Assembly (NCBI GenBank): GCA_047635695.1 | Contig: JBLILN010000001.1 | Location: 124,001-188,000 of the forward strand | Direction of reading: 5' to 3' | DNA from: UBA2136 sp047635695 | GTDB taxonomy: Bacteria > Pseudomonadota > Alphaproteobacteria > UBA2136 | DNA: 64,000 bases | Part shown: positions 17,410 to 25,945 of the stretch, in pieces | Position numbering within the stretch: position 1 is the stretch's first letter | Layout: the number at the start of each line of letters is the position of its first letter | The notes under the pieces: generated by a model | Told to the model about the DNA's origin: nothing | Database searches by the model: none | What the model saw: only the letters and a program-made list of their open reading frames with translations | Made by a program: the position numbers and the translations under genes

Positions 17410-18087
17410 CTAGTTTGTGAAGCGAATGCGGTGCTCAAAGACACTGTCAATTTCAGGGTTGAAGAAGCGGCATGTCCATGTTGTTTCTTCACCGGCTTCG
17501 AGTTTTGATTTCTCAGGGTAAGCAGGCCAGCGGTCAATTTCAACACCTTTTTCGTCATGTAATGTCACGATAATTTTAGGAACACTCACGCTGACGCTAT
17601 TGGTGTTCACAACTTTACCTTTGAATGTCAGCACCAAAGGTTCGCCGTCTTCGAGTGTACGTTCAACGGCATTTTTAGGGATAATAAGCCCCGTTGACGA
17701 TTGCGTCATTTCTTTGTTGTCATTTGAAAGGCCTATGGCGCTATAAAAACCTTTAGACGCAGGGAAGAGGTTTTCGAAGAAATTTTGTGCCAGCAATATG
17801 CCACTTAAAACCAGTGTGATAGAAATAAAGGCGCCAAGCGCGATCATTTGCAGTGTCTTTTTATTTTTTACAGCAGCCGATGCGTTGTCAGCGATTTCGT
17901 TGTCTAGCGTACTGTTGATAGGAGCGATTGGTGGTTTTTTTAACTCAGGCTCCGACTCAACTTTCGATATATATTCTTGTTGCCATGTGTGGCTGCAGTG
18001 GGAACAACGAACTGTACGGCCAGTTCTGTGGATCTGGTCGTGTTCTACGCTATAGCCTGTTCGGCACTGTGGGCAACGGATAATCAT
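17410..18087 (-). CDS. MJ0042-type zinc-ribbon membrane protein
   Basis: The 225-residue protein begins with an N-terminal zinc ribbon, MIIRCPQCRTGYSV...VRCSHCSHTWQ (two CxxC pairs, residues 4-34), as in the MJ0042/zinc_ribbon_5 family. A membrane helix follows near 95-115 (TLQMIALGAFISITLVLSGI), then an extracytoplasmic DUF3426-like domain (PLVLTFKGKVVNTNSVSVSVP). It is divergent from ftsE, an arrangement frequent in alphaproteobacteria. The function is unknown; a regulatory or envelope role linked to FtsEX is plausible but not shown. Confidence 0.85.
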   Translation of the reverse strand: MIIRCPQCRTGYSVEHDQIHRTGRTVRCSHCSHTWQQEYISKVESEPELKKPPIAPINSTLDNEIADNASAAVKNKKTLQMIALGAFISITLVLSGILLAQNFFENLFPASKGFYSAIGLSNDNKEMTQSSTGLIIPKNAVERTLEDGEPLVLTFKGKVVNTNSVSVSVPKIIVTLHDEKGVEIDRWPAYPEKSKLEAGEETTWTCRFFNPEIDSVFEHRIRFTN

Positions 18088-18305
18088 TGGTATGTTTTAC
18101 TAAGCTTCGTCATATTTGTAAAATTAATTTATTACATATTAAATTATTACACTATGTGAATGTGACGCCCTGTGCAACCTTCTTTTAACACTTTAAGTGT
18201 AAATGTCTATAAAGTAGGCAAACGTGGTGTCACCTTCTTGCAAACGATACCTTTCTTATGTAACAATACCCCCATCAAAATTTATGTGAATAGGGGTGAA
18301 TTAAG

Positions 18306-19022
18306 TTGATCAATTTTAATCATGTGGCATTTAAATATCGTAAAACAGATGGCTCTGCCGATAAAGACGCTGTACGTGATGTTTGTTTAAACATTGAAGA
18401 GGGTTCATTCCACTTCTTATCAGGCCCTTCAGGTGCAGGTAAGACGACACTTTTTCGTATGATGTACGGTGACTTATTACCAACGGTTGGTTCTGTGACT
18501 TTGTTTGGTAAAAATGTGTCACGTTTAAACCGCGAAGAAATTGCCCACACAAGACGCCGTATGGGCGTTGTTTTTCAAGATTTTCGCCTGTTGGAACATT
18601 TAAATGTACGTGAAAACGTGTCGTTGCCACTTTCTTTGCACGGCAAGTTAACGCCCGAACAAGACAAGTGTGTCGATGAAATTTTAGATTGGGTCGGGCT
18701 TGGCGACAAGCTTGATAAACACCCAAGCCAATTAAGCGGTGGTGAAAAACAACGTGTCAGTATTGCACGTGCGGTTGTTAACCGCCCAAGGTTGTTGGTT
18801 GCCGATGAACCGACGGGTAACGTTGATGCGGCGATGGGTCAGCGTATTATGCACCTCTTTATGGAATTAAATAAACATGGCACCACTGTTGTTGTGGCCA
18901 CCCATGACCGTGAACTGGTTGAAAGCTTCCCTTACCCCTGTATCTATTTAAAAGACGGTAAAGTTGTGACGAAAAACACGAAGACAGATCTTGGAAAAAC
19001 AACATTAGGGAAGGTGATTTAA
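18306..19022 (+). CDS. ftsE: Cell division ATP-binding protein FtsE
   Basis: ABC-type ATPase that drives FtsX to activate periplasmic murein hydrolases at division. The start is TTG 18306 (MINFNHVAFKY). The 238 residues have Walker A GPSGAGKTT (40-48), the ABC signature LSGGEKQRV, Walker B RLLVADEP and the switch histidine VVATHD. ftsX follows after one base. The murein-hydrolase activator gene of the EnvC family is also in this window (51358), which is the likely downstream partner. Confidence 0.95.
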   Translation: MINFNHVAFKYRKTDGSADKDAVRDVCLNIEEGSFHFLSGPSGAGKTTLFRMMYGDLLPTVGSVTLFGKNVSRLNREEIAHTRRRMGVVFQDFRLLEHLNVRENVSLPLSLHGKLTPEQDKCVDEILDWVGLGDKLDKHPSQLSGGEKQRVSIARAVVNRPRLLVADEPTGNVDAAMGQRIMHLFMELNKHGTTVVVATHDRELVESFPYPCIYLKDGKVVTKNTKTDLGKTTLGKVI

Positions 19023-19023
19023 T

Positions 19024-19884
19024 ATGTTTAAACCCATTGCAAAAAGTGCGAAAAAAGCCTTGTCCCTGCGTAAAGATACCGTTTTTCGCTTGTTGGTTGT
19101 TATGACAGTATTACTTGGCTGGTTGTCGGCTGTTGGTAGCGGTGGCTTGGTTGGCCTTGAAAATCTTTATAAAAATTGGCAGCTTGAACAAAGTAGCCAG
19201 GTGAGTGTTTACCTTTTGGCCGACGCCAAGGACGCTGATATTGAAAAAATGAGCTATGATCTTGAAGCACTTCAAGGCGTTGTGGCAGTAATACGTCTTT
19301 CTACCGATGATACAAAATTACTCTTACAGCCTTATTTTGAAGATGAAAGCGACTTCCCTTTACCTGTCGTTTTGGACGTTGTGGTGAATGAAAGCCTGCG
19401 CCGTAACCAATTTGACGCTAAAATTTATAAAACATTCCCAACGGCTGAAATTGACGATGCACGTTCATTGTTGACGACGGTGAGTAAAGGGGTGCGTTTT
19501 GCACAAATGTCGACCCTTGGTTTTGCTTTGGTGTTGTTTGTTATTATGGCTTTGCTTGTGTCACTCACGGTGAAAGCTGGTTTGCGTGGTAAACAAGATA
19601 GTTTGGCTGTACTGCAATATGTAGGCGCGACCGATGGCTTTATTACAAGGCTTGTTGTGCGTCAGGTGCTTTTACGTAGCTTGATGGGTTGGTTTATCGC
19701 TAGTTTTCTAGCTTGTGCAACGCTTTACGGTATGGGGGCTTCGTACCCGCAGTTTGCTGTTTACCTTTCACGTGATGTTTATATTGGCGCTATTTTAGCA
19801 CCTTTGGTGTTGGTGATTGTGGCGGTTGTTGCCGCTTGGTTAACAAGTTATAACGTTGTGCAAAAGGCGCAAAGAAGTGCATAA
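19024..19884 (+). CDS. ftsX: Cell division membrane protein FtsX
   Basis: The 286 residues show the FtsX plan: a cytoplasmic N-tail, the first helix (VFRLLVVMTVLLGWLSAVGS, about 21-40), an extracytoplasmic domain of about 120 residues, then three helices (about 165-190, 218-240, 255-275). The LQYVGATDGFITRLVVRQVLLRS segment is the conserved cytoplasmic coupling loop of FtsX/MacB-type permeases. It follows ftsE by one base and overlaps the next gene. Confidence 0.93.
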   Translation: MFKPIAKSAKKALSLRKDTVFRLLVVMTVLLGWLSAVGSGGLVGLENLYKNWQLEQSSQVSVYLLADAKDADIEKMSYDLEALQGVVAVIRLSTDDTKLLLQPYFEDESDFPLPVVLDVVVNESLRRNQFDAKIYKTFPTAEIDDARSLLTTVSKGVRFAQMSTLGFALVLFVIMALLVSLTVKAGLRGKQDSLAVLQYVGATDGFITRLVVRQVLLRSLMGWFIASFLACATLYGMGASYPQFAVYLSRDVYIGAILAPLVLVIVAVVAAWLTSYNVVQKAQRSA

Positions 19885-20416
19885 GCCTACTGTTTACATA
19901 GCGTTTTTAAGCATCGTCGTTGCCTTTTTTTATATGGCAGGCCTTGTACTTTTTGTTATAAGTTTACCGCATAAGGGGGTGCCTTTAACGGTGGATGGTA
20001 CAGACGGCTTAGCTATTTTTACAGGCGGTAGTAAGCGCATTGAAGTGGCTGTTGATATGTTGGCGAATGGTTACGAAAAACCTGTGTTGATCAGTGGCGT
20101 GAACCCTCAGGTCAGCAAAGAAGCGCTGGTGGGTCATTTACCTTTGGCTAGTCAAGCGCTTGTCACGGTTGACTATGACTCTCTTTCTACCAGAGAAAAT
20201 GTTGTGGCTACAAAAAATTGGGCACAGAAACATCATATGAACTCTGTAAGCCTCATTACAAGTTTTTATCATGTACCGCGTAGCTTGCTATATTGGGGGC
20301 GTGAAGCGCAGTCCATGCAGGTGAACCCTTACCCCGTCTTTCCTGAAGAAATGCCGCTCCTGTTTATGTTAAGGGAATATCACAAATACATTCTGACAAG
20401 TTTTTATATTATCTAA
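19877..20416 (+). CDS. YdcF/ElyC-family (DUF218) protein
   Basis: I place the start at GTG 19877 (VHKPTVYIAF...), which overlaps ftsX by 8 bases and has AAGG about 9 bases upstream; the longer frame would run further into ftsX. The roughly 179-residue protein has an N-terminal membrane helix and the DUF218 core: GLAIFTGGSKRIEVAVDML, VLISGV, SRENVVATKNW-like STRENVVATKNW, and ITSFYHVPRS. The family acts in the envelope (ElyC affects peptidoglycan and undecaprenyl carrier metabolism), but its chemistry is not settled. Its place behind ftsEX is the usual one in alphaproteobacteria. Confidence 0.88.
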   Translation: MHKPTVYIAFLSIVVAFFYMAGLVLFVISLPHKGVPLTVDGTDGLAIFTGGSKRIEVAVDMLANGYEKPVLISGVNPQVSKEALVGHLPLASQALVTVDYDSLSTRENVVATKNWAQKHHMNSVSLITSFYHVPRSLLYWGREAQSMQVNPYPVFPEEMPLLFMLREYHKYILTSFYII

Positions 20417-20551
20417 TTTAAAGGTGTCAGTTAAGTAAAGCGAAAGTATTTAGAGGTTTGAGGTCGCCTGCTTGCTTTTTCTGGCTTGTTTCTTGCGTTG
20501 ACTTCCATAAATATATTGACAGAGGTAATGTATGAAATGCAGACTGGAACG

Positions 20552-22321
20552 ATGATTAAAAAAACGAAAAAAATAGCCATTGCACTCAGTGTTGTTTTAT
20601 TGCTTTCTTGTGTGTCCAACTCACAGGACAGTAAAGTTGTGAAAAAACAGCCTGATGATATTGTTAAAACTGTTGAAATTCCAATGGTCGAAGAAGGTTC
20701 TTTTGAAGATGGCCGACCTGTAGACATTGCCCCACTTGTAAGTAACTATTTAGCGGCACGTTTAAGTGAACGTGAAGGGCGTATCGCCGATGCAGCCTTT
20801 TTCTATGACCGTGCTGAAGCTGCGGACCCACAAAATAAAGAATTAAAAGAACATGCCTTTATATTGCAATTGGCACTGGGCAATATGGAAGAGTCTATCC
20901 GCCTTGCGCGTGAATTGGTAGGTGAAGAGGACGCCATGCCGATGGGTTATATCCTTTTAGGTGCCGACGCTCTTATAGCTGGTGAACTCGACGAGGCAAA
21001 GCGTTCTTTTAAGCGCGCACAAAAAATTTCACCTGCATTATTACAGTTCCATGTTTTAGCGGCCTATATTGACCTTGAGCAAGGTAAGCCTGCGGACGTG
21101 GTTGTTGCTAAATTAAAAGAATTACCCGTGGCCGCTGGCTTAAGTGCTGTGAGGCATTACCACTTTGCGCGTTTGCTTGAAAAAGCAGGTAGGCTTGACG
21201 AAGCAAAGGTTGAATATGAATTTGCTTTGGAAGCAGACTCACGTTCTTCATTCACAATATTAGCACTTGAGCGCATTTATGAAAAAATGGGTGCCCCTGA
21301 AAAAACAAAAGCTATGTTTAAGGCTTTTTTCAAAGCGAACCCTGAAAATGTGATGCTGCTCAAGTCGGCTCAGCGTATTAAAGCAGAGTTACCTTATGAG
21401 GCAGTAAGCGTCACACTAGCGCAGGACGCGGCCTCTGTCGTTTTTGAAATAGCGACCCTTATGTCGAGCCAAAAGCTACATATTGCCGCCGACCAAGTTC
21501 TGAATATTTCATTGCTGCTTGACCCTCACAATGCATTTACTTTTTTCTATAAAGGCATTACGCAAGAGCAGGCAGGGGCTTATGAAGAAGCTATCGATAC
21601 TTACAGCGCTATCCCCGTAGATGCCTATACTTGGCTTGGCGGTCAGATACGTATGGCAGACATTTATACCAAACAAAGTAAACCTGAAACGGCAATTGCT
21701 TTTGTTGAAGGCCTTGCCAAAGATCATGATAACGTCATTATACAACGTATTTTGGCCGAGTTATATTACAATAATGGCCGCTATGAAAAAGCGATTAAGC
21801 TTTATGATCACTTGTTTTCTTTAAAAGAGGATGAACCTTCTAAAAAGGACTTTTGGATGTATTTTGCAAGGGGTACAGCTTATGAGCGCCTTGCTAGGTT
21901 TGAAGAGGCTGAAAAGGATTTAAAGGAATCTATTCGTATTATGCCCAATAATGCCACGGCACTGAATTACCTTGGTTATATGTGGATAGAGCGTGACAAC
22001 CATATTGATGAAGCTTTTCAGTTAATTGGCCGTGCTTTACTTATTAAGCCGAAGGATGCTTCTATTCTAGATAGTATGGGCTGGGTTTTATATAAAAAGG
22101 CAGAGTTTGAAAAATCTCTCGTTTATTTAAAGCGTGCGGCAAAGTATAGGCCCGATGACGCAACAATTAACATGCACCTTGGTGATGTCTATGAAAAACT
22201 GGAGCGCTTTGAAGAGGCACACAAGCATTGGCAACGTGCTTTATTGCTAAAACCGGAAACACAAAAAGACACTTTACATGTTAAAATGAAGCTCAATGAA
22301 GTGTCGGCTAAATTAAAATAG
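20552..22321 (+). CDS. TPR-repeat lipoprotein
   Basis: Starting at ATG 20552 gives about 589 residues beginning MIKKTKKIAIALSVVLLLSC, a lipoprotein signal with lipobox LLSC; upstream ATGs (20537 and 20486) only lengthen the n-region. The mature protein is a chain of tetratricopeptide repeats, with clear helices at DAAFFYDRAEAADPQNKEL, EAEKDLKESIRIMPNNATAL and KSLVYLKRAAKYRPDDATI. It is a scaffold for protein contacts at the periplasmic face of the envelope. The partner is unknown. It lies just upstream of tRNA-Gln. Confidence 0.88.
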   Translation: MIKKTKKIAIALSVVLLLSCVSNSQDSKVVKKQPDDIVKTVEIPMVEEGSFEDGRPVDIAPLVSNYLAARLSEREGRIADAAFFYDRAEAADPQNKELKEHAFILQLALGNMEESIRLARELVGEEDAMPMGYILLGADALIAGELDEAKRSFKRAQKISPALLQFHVLAAYIDLEQGKPADVVVAKLKELPVAAGLSAVRHYHFARLLEKAGRLDEAKVEYEFALEADSRSSFTILALERIYEKMGAPEKTKAMFKAFFKANPENVMLLKSAQRIKAELPYEAVSVTLAQDAASVVFEIATLMSSQKLHIAADQVLNISLLLDPHNAFTFFYKGITQEQAGAYEEAIDTYSAIPVDAYTWLGGQIRMADIYTKQSKPETAIAFVEGLAKDHDNVIIQRILAELYYNNGRYEKAIKLYDHLFSLKEDEPSKKDFWMYFARGTAYERLARFEEAEKDLKESIRIMPNNATALNYLGYMWIERDNHIDEAFQLIGRALLIKPKDASILDSMGWVLYKKAEFEKSLVYLKRAAKYRPDDATINMHLGDVYEKLERFEEAHKHWQRALLLKPETQKDTLHVKMKLNEVSAKLK

Positions 22322-22502
22322 CGGTAGCGACGCCTTGAGGCCTTTAGTCTGCCTTATAACCAGTTTCATTAAAGACGTGTATCAACACCTTTGATGGGTC
22401 TATAAGGGGCTTTAAGATGGCTTGCAAGTGTATGGTTTTGGTTTGAAATAGAGCTATTTTAAATTTTAATGATTATAAATGACTATAAAGTAAAATTCCC
22501 TA

Positions 22503-22530
22503 TTGACAAAAAAAGGGTAAGGTATTAACT
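22503..22530 (+). promoter_or_regulatory. Probable promoter of tRNA-Gln
   Basis: A consensus -35 box TTGACA (22503-22508) is followed by TATTAACT (22523-22530) as the -10 region, about 50 bases before the mature tRNA. Confidence 0.55.
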
Positions 22531-22580
22531 TAACCCTCGCTTATGGACATTCATTTGACTGTTACATAAGCAACCCGAGT

Positions 22581-22655
22581 TGGGGTGTAGCCAAGCGGTA
22601 AGGCAACGGTTTTTGGTATCGTCATGCGTAGGTTCGAATCCTACCACCCCAGCCA
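22581..22655 (+). tRNA. tRNA-Gln (anticodon TTG)
   Basis: The acceptor stem TGGGGTG (22581-22587) pairs with CACCCCA (22645-22651), followed by discriminator G and encoded CCA. The anticodon arm ACGGT-TTTTGGT-ATCGT gives TTG, so glutamine. The T arm GTAGG-TTCGAAT-CCTAC is intact. The 3' end serves as the attachment site of element A; because the element lies downstream, the tRNA itself stays whole. Confidence 0.97.
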
Positions 22656-22664
22656 TTTATTCAT
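22639..22664 (+). other. attL of element A (tRNA-Gln 3' end)
   Basis: TCCTACCACC (22639-22648) followed by CCAGCCATTTATTCAT (22649-22664). The same two words recur at 32689-32718, so identity extends 9 bases beyond the tRNA CCA. Confidence 0.8.
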
Positions 22665-22668
22665 ACAA

Positions 22669-22697
22669 GGTCGTCCAGTAAAGTTTACTAGACGGCC
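22669..22697 (+). terminator. Hairpin after attL, likely tRNA terminator
   Basis: An imperfect inverted repeat with centre AGTAAAGTTTACT and outer arms GGTCGTCC / AGACGGCC is followed by TTTTTCTTTT. Its inner part closely resembles the hairpin at 32724-32750 behind the second att copy. Confidence 0.7.
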
Positions 22698-22768
22698 TTT
22701 TTCTTTTGTATTACACTGTCTTACTGTCCATTGCGGTTTAATGCCGTTTTGTGACATCCAGATTAAAA

Positions 22769-22838
22769 GCGGGTACATAAGCGGGTTTATTCCCCATGTA
22801 CCCGCAAAATACGGAAACAAGCAAAAGGATGTACCCGC
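22769..22838 (+). promoter_or_regulatory. GCGGGTAC repeat cluster at the left end of element A
   Basis: Two direct words, GCGGGTACAT (22769-22778) and GCGGGTTTAT (22781-22790), face two inverted words, ATGTACCCGC (22796-22805 and 22829-22838), the last followed directly by AAAATGG with the DUF2971 start codon. The inverted pair is 33 bp apart. A further direct copy lies at the right end (32621). Likely binding sites for the integrase or for a repressor of the integrase operon. Confidence 0.65.
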
Positions 22839-22841
22839 AAA

Positions 22842-23756
22842 ATGGAAAAACCAATAAGCTTTTTTAAGTACACAGGTGCACATGGTGGAAGGCTTTTATT
22901 AGAGAACCAAACGTTAAAGTGGTCTCGCCCTTCAGAATTTAATGATCCGTTTGATTGTCATCTTGATTTGGTCATAGATGATCTGGATTATGAATTTGTT
23001 AAAAATGAGTTATTGAGAAAGGCAAGGTGTGTTTTTGATTCAACCGTACCTCTTGATGATAATAATTTTTTTAACCTTACGATAACTAGTTTGAAATCAA
23101 AAGGAACAGATTTTAATTCTATTCAAAAAATGCTTGAGCCTTTATTTGCTGAGATGTTTGAAAGTTTACCAAATATAGTTCAAAAATATGAATCTGTATT
23201 TCAAACATTCATGTCTGCGTATAAATTGCTGTGCCTTTCGTCTGTGGTTGATGACAACTTGATGTGGTCACATTATGCGGATAGTCACAAAGGGTGTGCT
23301 TTTGAATTTCGTAGTTCTGATCAGAATAGTCCTTATAACGAAGCTAAAGCAGTTAGCTATCCTGAGTTAGCACCTGTTTATTTTGATGCCAATAAGGTCG
23401 TAAATCTTATGTGTGGTGATTTTTCTGAAGATTATCTTGATATGATACACAAATGCATCTATACAAAATCCCGAGATTGGGACTATGAAAAAGAATGGAG
23501 AGTCTCTTTGGGAGATGGGAGAACACCATCTGAGCCCTTTGAGTTTTTACCTTTCGGCGAAAGGGAACTACATGGGGTTTATTTGGGATGTAAAATGCCG
23601 GATGCTGATTATAAAGACCAAAAGGGTGAAAAATTGTTTGGTAAAACTTCACTTGTGAAGTTAATTCGTGAAAAGTACCCTCAAGCTAAAATATATCAAG
23701 CAAAGAAAATATACGGTAAGCGTGTTGTTGAATTCGAAGAATTAAAGGTAAAGTAA
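22842..23756 (+). CDS. DUF2971 domain protein
   Basis: The 304-residue protein starts MEKPISFFKYTGAHGGR and contains the DUF2971 hallmarks: LKWSRPSEFNDPFDCHLD near residue 27 and NLMWSHYADSHKGCAFEF near residue 140. DUF2971 proteins are common on mobile elements and beside defence genes; their activity is not settled. The stop codon touches the integrase ATG, so the two are co-translated from the repeat-bearing promoter region. It holds the first-cargo slot that other genes fill in elements B and C. Confidence 0.85.
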   Translation: MEKPISFFKYTGAHGGRLLLENQTLKWSRPSEFNDPFDCHLDLVIDDLDYEFVKNELLRKARCVFDSTVPLDDNNFFNLTITSLKSKGTDFNSIQKMLEPLFAEMFESLPNIVQKYESVFQTFMSAYKLLCLSSVVDDNLMWSHYADSHKGCAFEFRSSDQNSPYNEAKAVSYPELAPVYFDANKVVNLMCGDFSEDYLDMIHKCIYTKSRDWDYEKEWRVSLGDGRTPSEPFEFLPFGERELHGVYLGCKMPDADYKDQKGEKLFGKTSLVKLIREKYPQAKIYQAKKIYGKRVVEFEELKVK

Positions 23757-24947
23757 ATGCCATTAACAGATATAAAGTGTAAAAACGCTAAAGTTCAATC
23801 AAAGGGCTATAGATTACCTGATGGTGGAGGCTTGTTTCTATGGATAACGCCTACAGGTGGTAAAATATGGCGTATGCGCTATTACTTCCCTAAGGGTGGT
23901 AAAGAAAAGATGCTGGTTATAGGTGAGTACCCAATCGTTTCTTTATCTGAAGCACGTGAAAAACAAATGGAAGCTAAAAAGCTTCTTCTGCAAAACATTG
24001 ACCCTATGGCGACCAAAAAAGAAGAACTACAAGATATAAAGAATGAGCTAAATAATACATTCAAGGATGTAGCACTTCTATGGTTTGAACATAAGAAGGA
24101 TAGTTGGACAGAGCGCAATGCTGGTTATGTTATACGTCGCCTTGAGCAAAAGTTGTTTCCTTATATCGGAAAAACCCCTATTACACAGTTAAAGCGTAAA
24201 CAGATTCTAGAAGCAATACGCCACACAGAAGAAGCTGGTTCAAACGACCTTGCACACCGTTTGGCTCAATATTGCAAACAAATCTGTACATATGCCCAAC
24301 GTGAAGAGATTATTGTTAATAATCCAACCTTAGACCTACACGTGAACCTTAAATCATACAAACAAGAGCATCATGCAGGTTTGGAGGCACATGAGATACC
24401 AGCCTTCCTAAAAACACTAGAGCGTAATGATGCGAGGCTATATGCAACTACTCGCTATGCTATCAAACTCTTGATGCTGACTTTTGTCCGTACAAATGAG
24501 CTTATCAATGCGAAATGGGAAGAAATTGACTTTGAAAATGCACAATGGACGATTCCAGCAGAACGCATGAAAATGAGTAAAGCTCATATAGTGCCGCTAT
24601 CTAAACAAGTATTAGAGCTGTTCAAACTACTCCATGAATTGCACGGCAATAGAGATTTCGTATTCCCTAATCAAGTTAATCCACAAAAGACGATGAGTAA
24701 TAGCACTATTCTACGTGGTTTATATCAGCTTGGTTATAAAGGTAAACTTACAGGTCATGGATTCAGAGGTACTGCAATGAGTGCCATTATGGAAAAATTA
24801 GGATATCGCTACGAAGTGGTCGATCTTCAGCTAGCTCATGCACCAAAGGACAAAATGCAAGCAGCTTATGCCAGAGCTACGTTTTTACCAGAACGTACCA
24901 AGATGATGCAAGAATGGGCCGATTATATTGATGGATTGAAAGGATAA
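23757..24947 (+). CDS. int: Tyrosine recombinase / integrase (DUF4102 type)
   Basis: The 396-residue integrase has the N-terminal DUF4102 arm-binding domain (MPLTDIKCKNAKVQSKGYRL then PDGGGLFLWI), a core-binding domain (about 100-190) and a catalytic domain. The R-H-R-H-Y set is visible: Arg in TFVRTNELINAKW, HGFRGTA, QLAHAPKD and the nucleophile Tyr in AAYARATF. It recombines attP with the tRNA-Gln 3' end. All catalytic residues are present and the frame is intact, so integration and excision may still work. Remnants of two relatives lie at 8103 and 33382. Confidence 0.95.
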   Translation: MPLTDIKCKNAKVQSKGYRLPDGGGLFLWITPTGGKIWRMRYYFPKGGKEKMLVIGEYPIVSLSEAREKQMEAKKLLLQNIDPMATKKEELQDIKNELNNTFKDVALLWFEHKKDSWTERNAGYVIRRLEQKLFPYIGKTPITQLKRKQILEAIRHTEEAGSNDLAHRLAQYCKQICTYAQREEIIVNNPTLDLHVNLKSYKQEHHAGLEAHEIPAFLKTLERNDARLYATTRYAIKLLMLTFVRTNELINAKWEEIDFENAQWTIPAERMKMSKAHIVPLSKQVLELFKLLHELHGNRDFVFPNQVNPQKTMSNSTILRGLYQLGYKGKLTGHGFRGTAMSAIMEKLGYRYEVVDLQLAHAPKDKMQAAYARATFLPERTKMMQEWADYIDGLKG

Positions 24948-24951
24948 ATAA

Positions 24952-25665
24952 ATGGTAACATCAAAACCTAAATGGGGCGCTAAATATAAACCTCTTCATG
25001 CTTTTAAGCCGACTGATAAAGAGTTTGAAAGTATAATTCAAGAAATAGAAAGGCACGCAAAGAAAAAATTAAAAGATACAAGTAAAGAAGAGCTTCTAAG
25101 GCTTGTTACTCTTACAAGGTCAAAAATAAGCTGTATTGATAGAATGCCTAACCGTAACGAATTAATTGCTGAATTTAAGCAAATAAAGAAATCGGTGGAA
25201 AATGTTTATAACATGATAGACCTTGATAATATTAGTGATCCTTTGAGAAGCTTAATGTCTCAATACCAAATAATAACTGGTTTAGTTGATGAGAAAGATT
25301 CTTTATGGTGTATTCACCATGCTTCTAAAAATTTCATTAATACTCTATCTCCTCAAGTTGAAAACCACTTAGAGGTTAGCAGTAATATAGGTTATGAATT
25401 AATTAAGGCACGTCTAGATGTTTCGATACAATTCGCTAAAATCCTAGTTGAAAATGATATCCCTGTAAAAAGTACTGTCGAAAGCGATTTTTCCACTACA
25501 TTGGAATCCTTTCTTATAATGCTTTCTTTTCAAATTGACAATAATAGCTTCAATATTCCAACCCCAGAAGACATGCATAAGTTGGTACTCGAAGTTGTTA
25601 AGAATCACCCTGAAGAATCAAAACTCTCAATTCTAGATTTAGGTGCAAAGTTTCCCGGGCTTTAG
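24952..25665 (+). CDS. Element A protein of unknown function
   Basis: A 237-residue soluble protein that starts 4 bases after the integrase stop and is surely in the same transcript. The N-terminal third is basic (KPKWGAKYKPLH, HAKKKLKD) and the rest is helical with no cysteine-based or catalytic motif that I recognise. A role in DNA binding, excision control or defence would be guesswork. Confidence 0.6.
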   Translation: MVTSKPKWGAKYKPLHAFKPTDKEFESIIQEIERHAKKKLKDTSKEELLRLVTLTRSKISCIDRMPNRNELIAEFKQIKKSVENVYNMIDLDNISDPLRSLMSQYQIITGLVDEKDSLWCIHHASKNFINTLSPQVENHLEVSSNIGYELIKARLDVSIQFAKILVENDIPVKSTVESDFSTTLESFLIMLSFQIDNNSFNIPTPEDMHKLVLEVVKNHPEESKLSILDLGAKFPGL

Positions 25666-25709
25666 GGCTGACCTTGCACTTACTTCTACAAATTAACCGT
25701 CCATAATAG

Positions 25710-25738
25710 CCTCATTAAAGATTAACCAATTAATGAGG
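25710..25738 (+). promoter_or_regulatory. Inverted repeat over the alpA ribosome-binding site
   Basis: CCTCATTAA (25710-25718) and TTAATGAGG (25730-25738) form a perfect 9-bp inverted repeat with an 11-base spacer. The right arm contains the GAGG Shine-Dalgarno of alpA. It may be an operator, perhaps for AlpA itself, or an RNA hairpin that hides the ribosome site. Confidence 0.5.
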
Positions 25739-25747
25739 AATAAGAAT

Positions 25748-25945
25748 ATGGCTGAAATCCAATTACAAAAATACGGATTCTTAAGACTTCCTGAAGTTTT
25801 AGAATTAATCCCAGTTAGCAAGTCCACTTGGTGGGCCGGAGTTAAATCTGGGAAATATCCCAAGGCAGTTAAACTAAGCTCAAGAATTACGGCTTGGAGA
25901 ACAACTGAAATATCTAACTATATAGCAGATTTAGAAGCTTTATAA
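25748..25945 (+). CDS. AlpA-family excisionase/regulator
   Basis: ATG 25748 has GAGG nine bases upstream, whereas the earlier ATG at 25733 overlaps that site. The 65-residue protein has the MerR-like winged-helix of the AlpA family: FLRLPEVLELIPVSKSTWWAGVKSGKYPKAVKLSSRITAWRTTEI, close to the usual R-x-x-E-V-x-x-x-x-G-x-S-x-x-T-x-Y pattern and W-R-x-x-D/E-I end. AlpA proteins control integrase expression or act as excisionases in P4-like elements. It is the best candidate to bind the local repeats. Confidence 0.85.
   Translation: MAEIQLQKYGFLRLPEVLELIPVSKSTWWAGVKSGKYPKAVKLSSRITAWRTTEISNYIADLEAL

Noticed and set aside
22769..22838. Repeat words considered as a CRISPR array or replication iterons
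   Set aside because: Only a few short words in mixed orientation, no spacers of constant length; the parallel in elements B and C favours integrase/operator sites.
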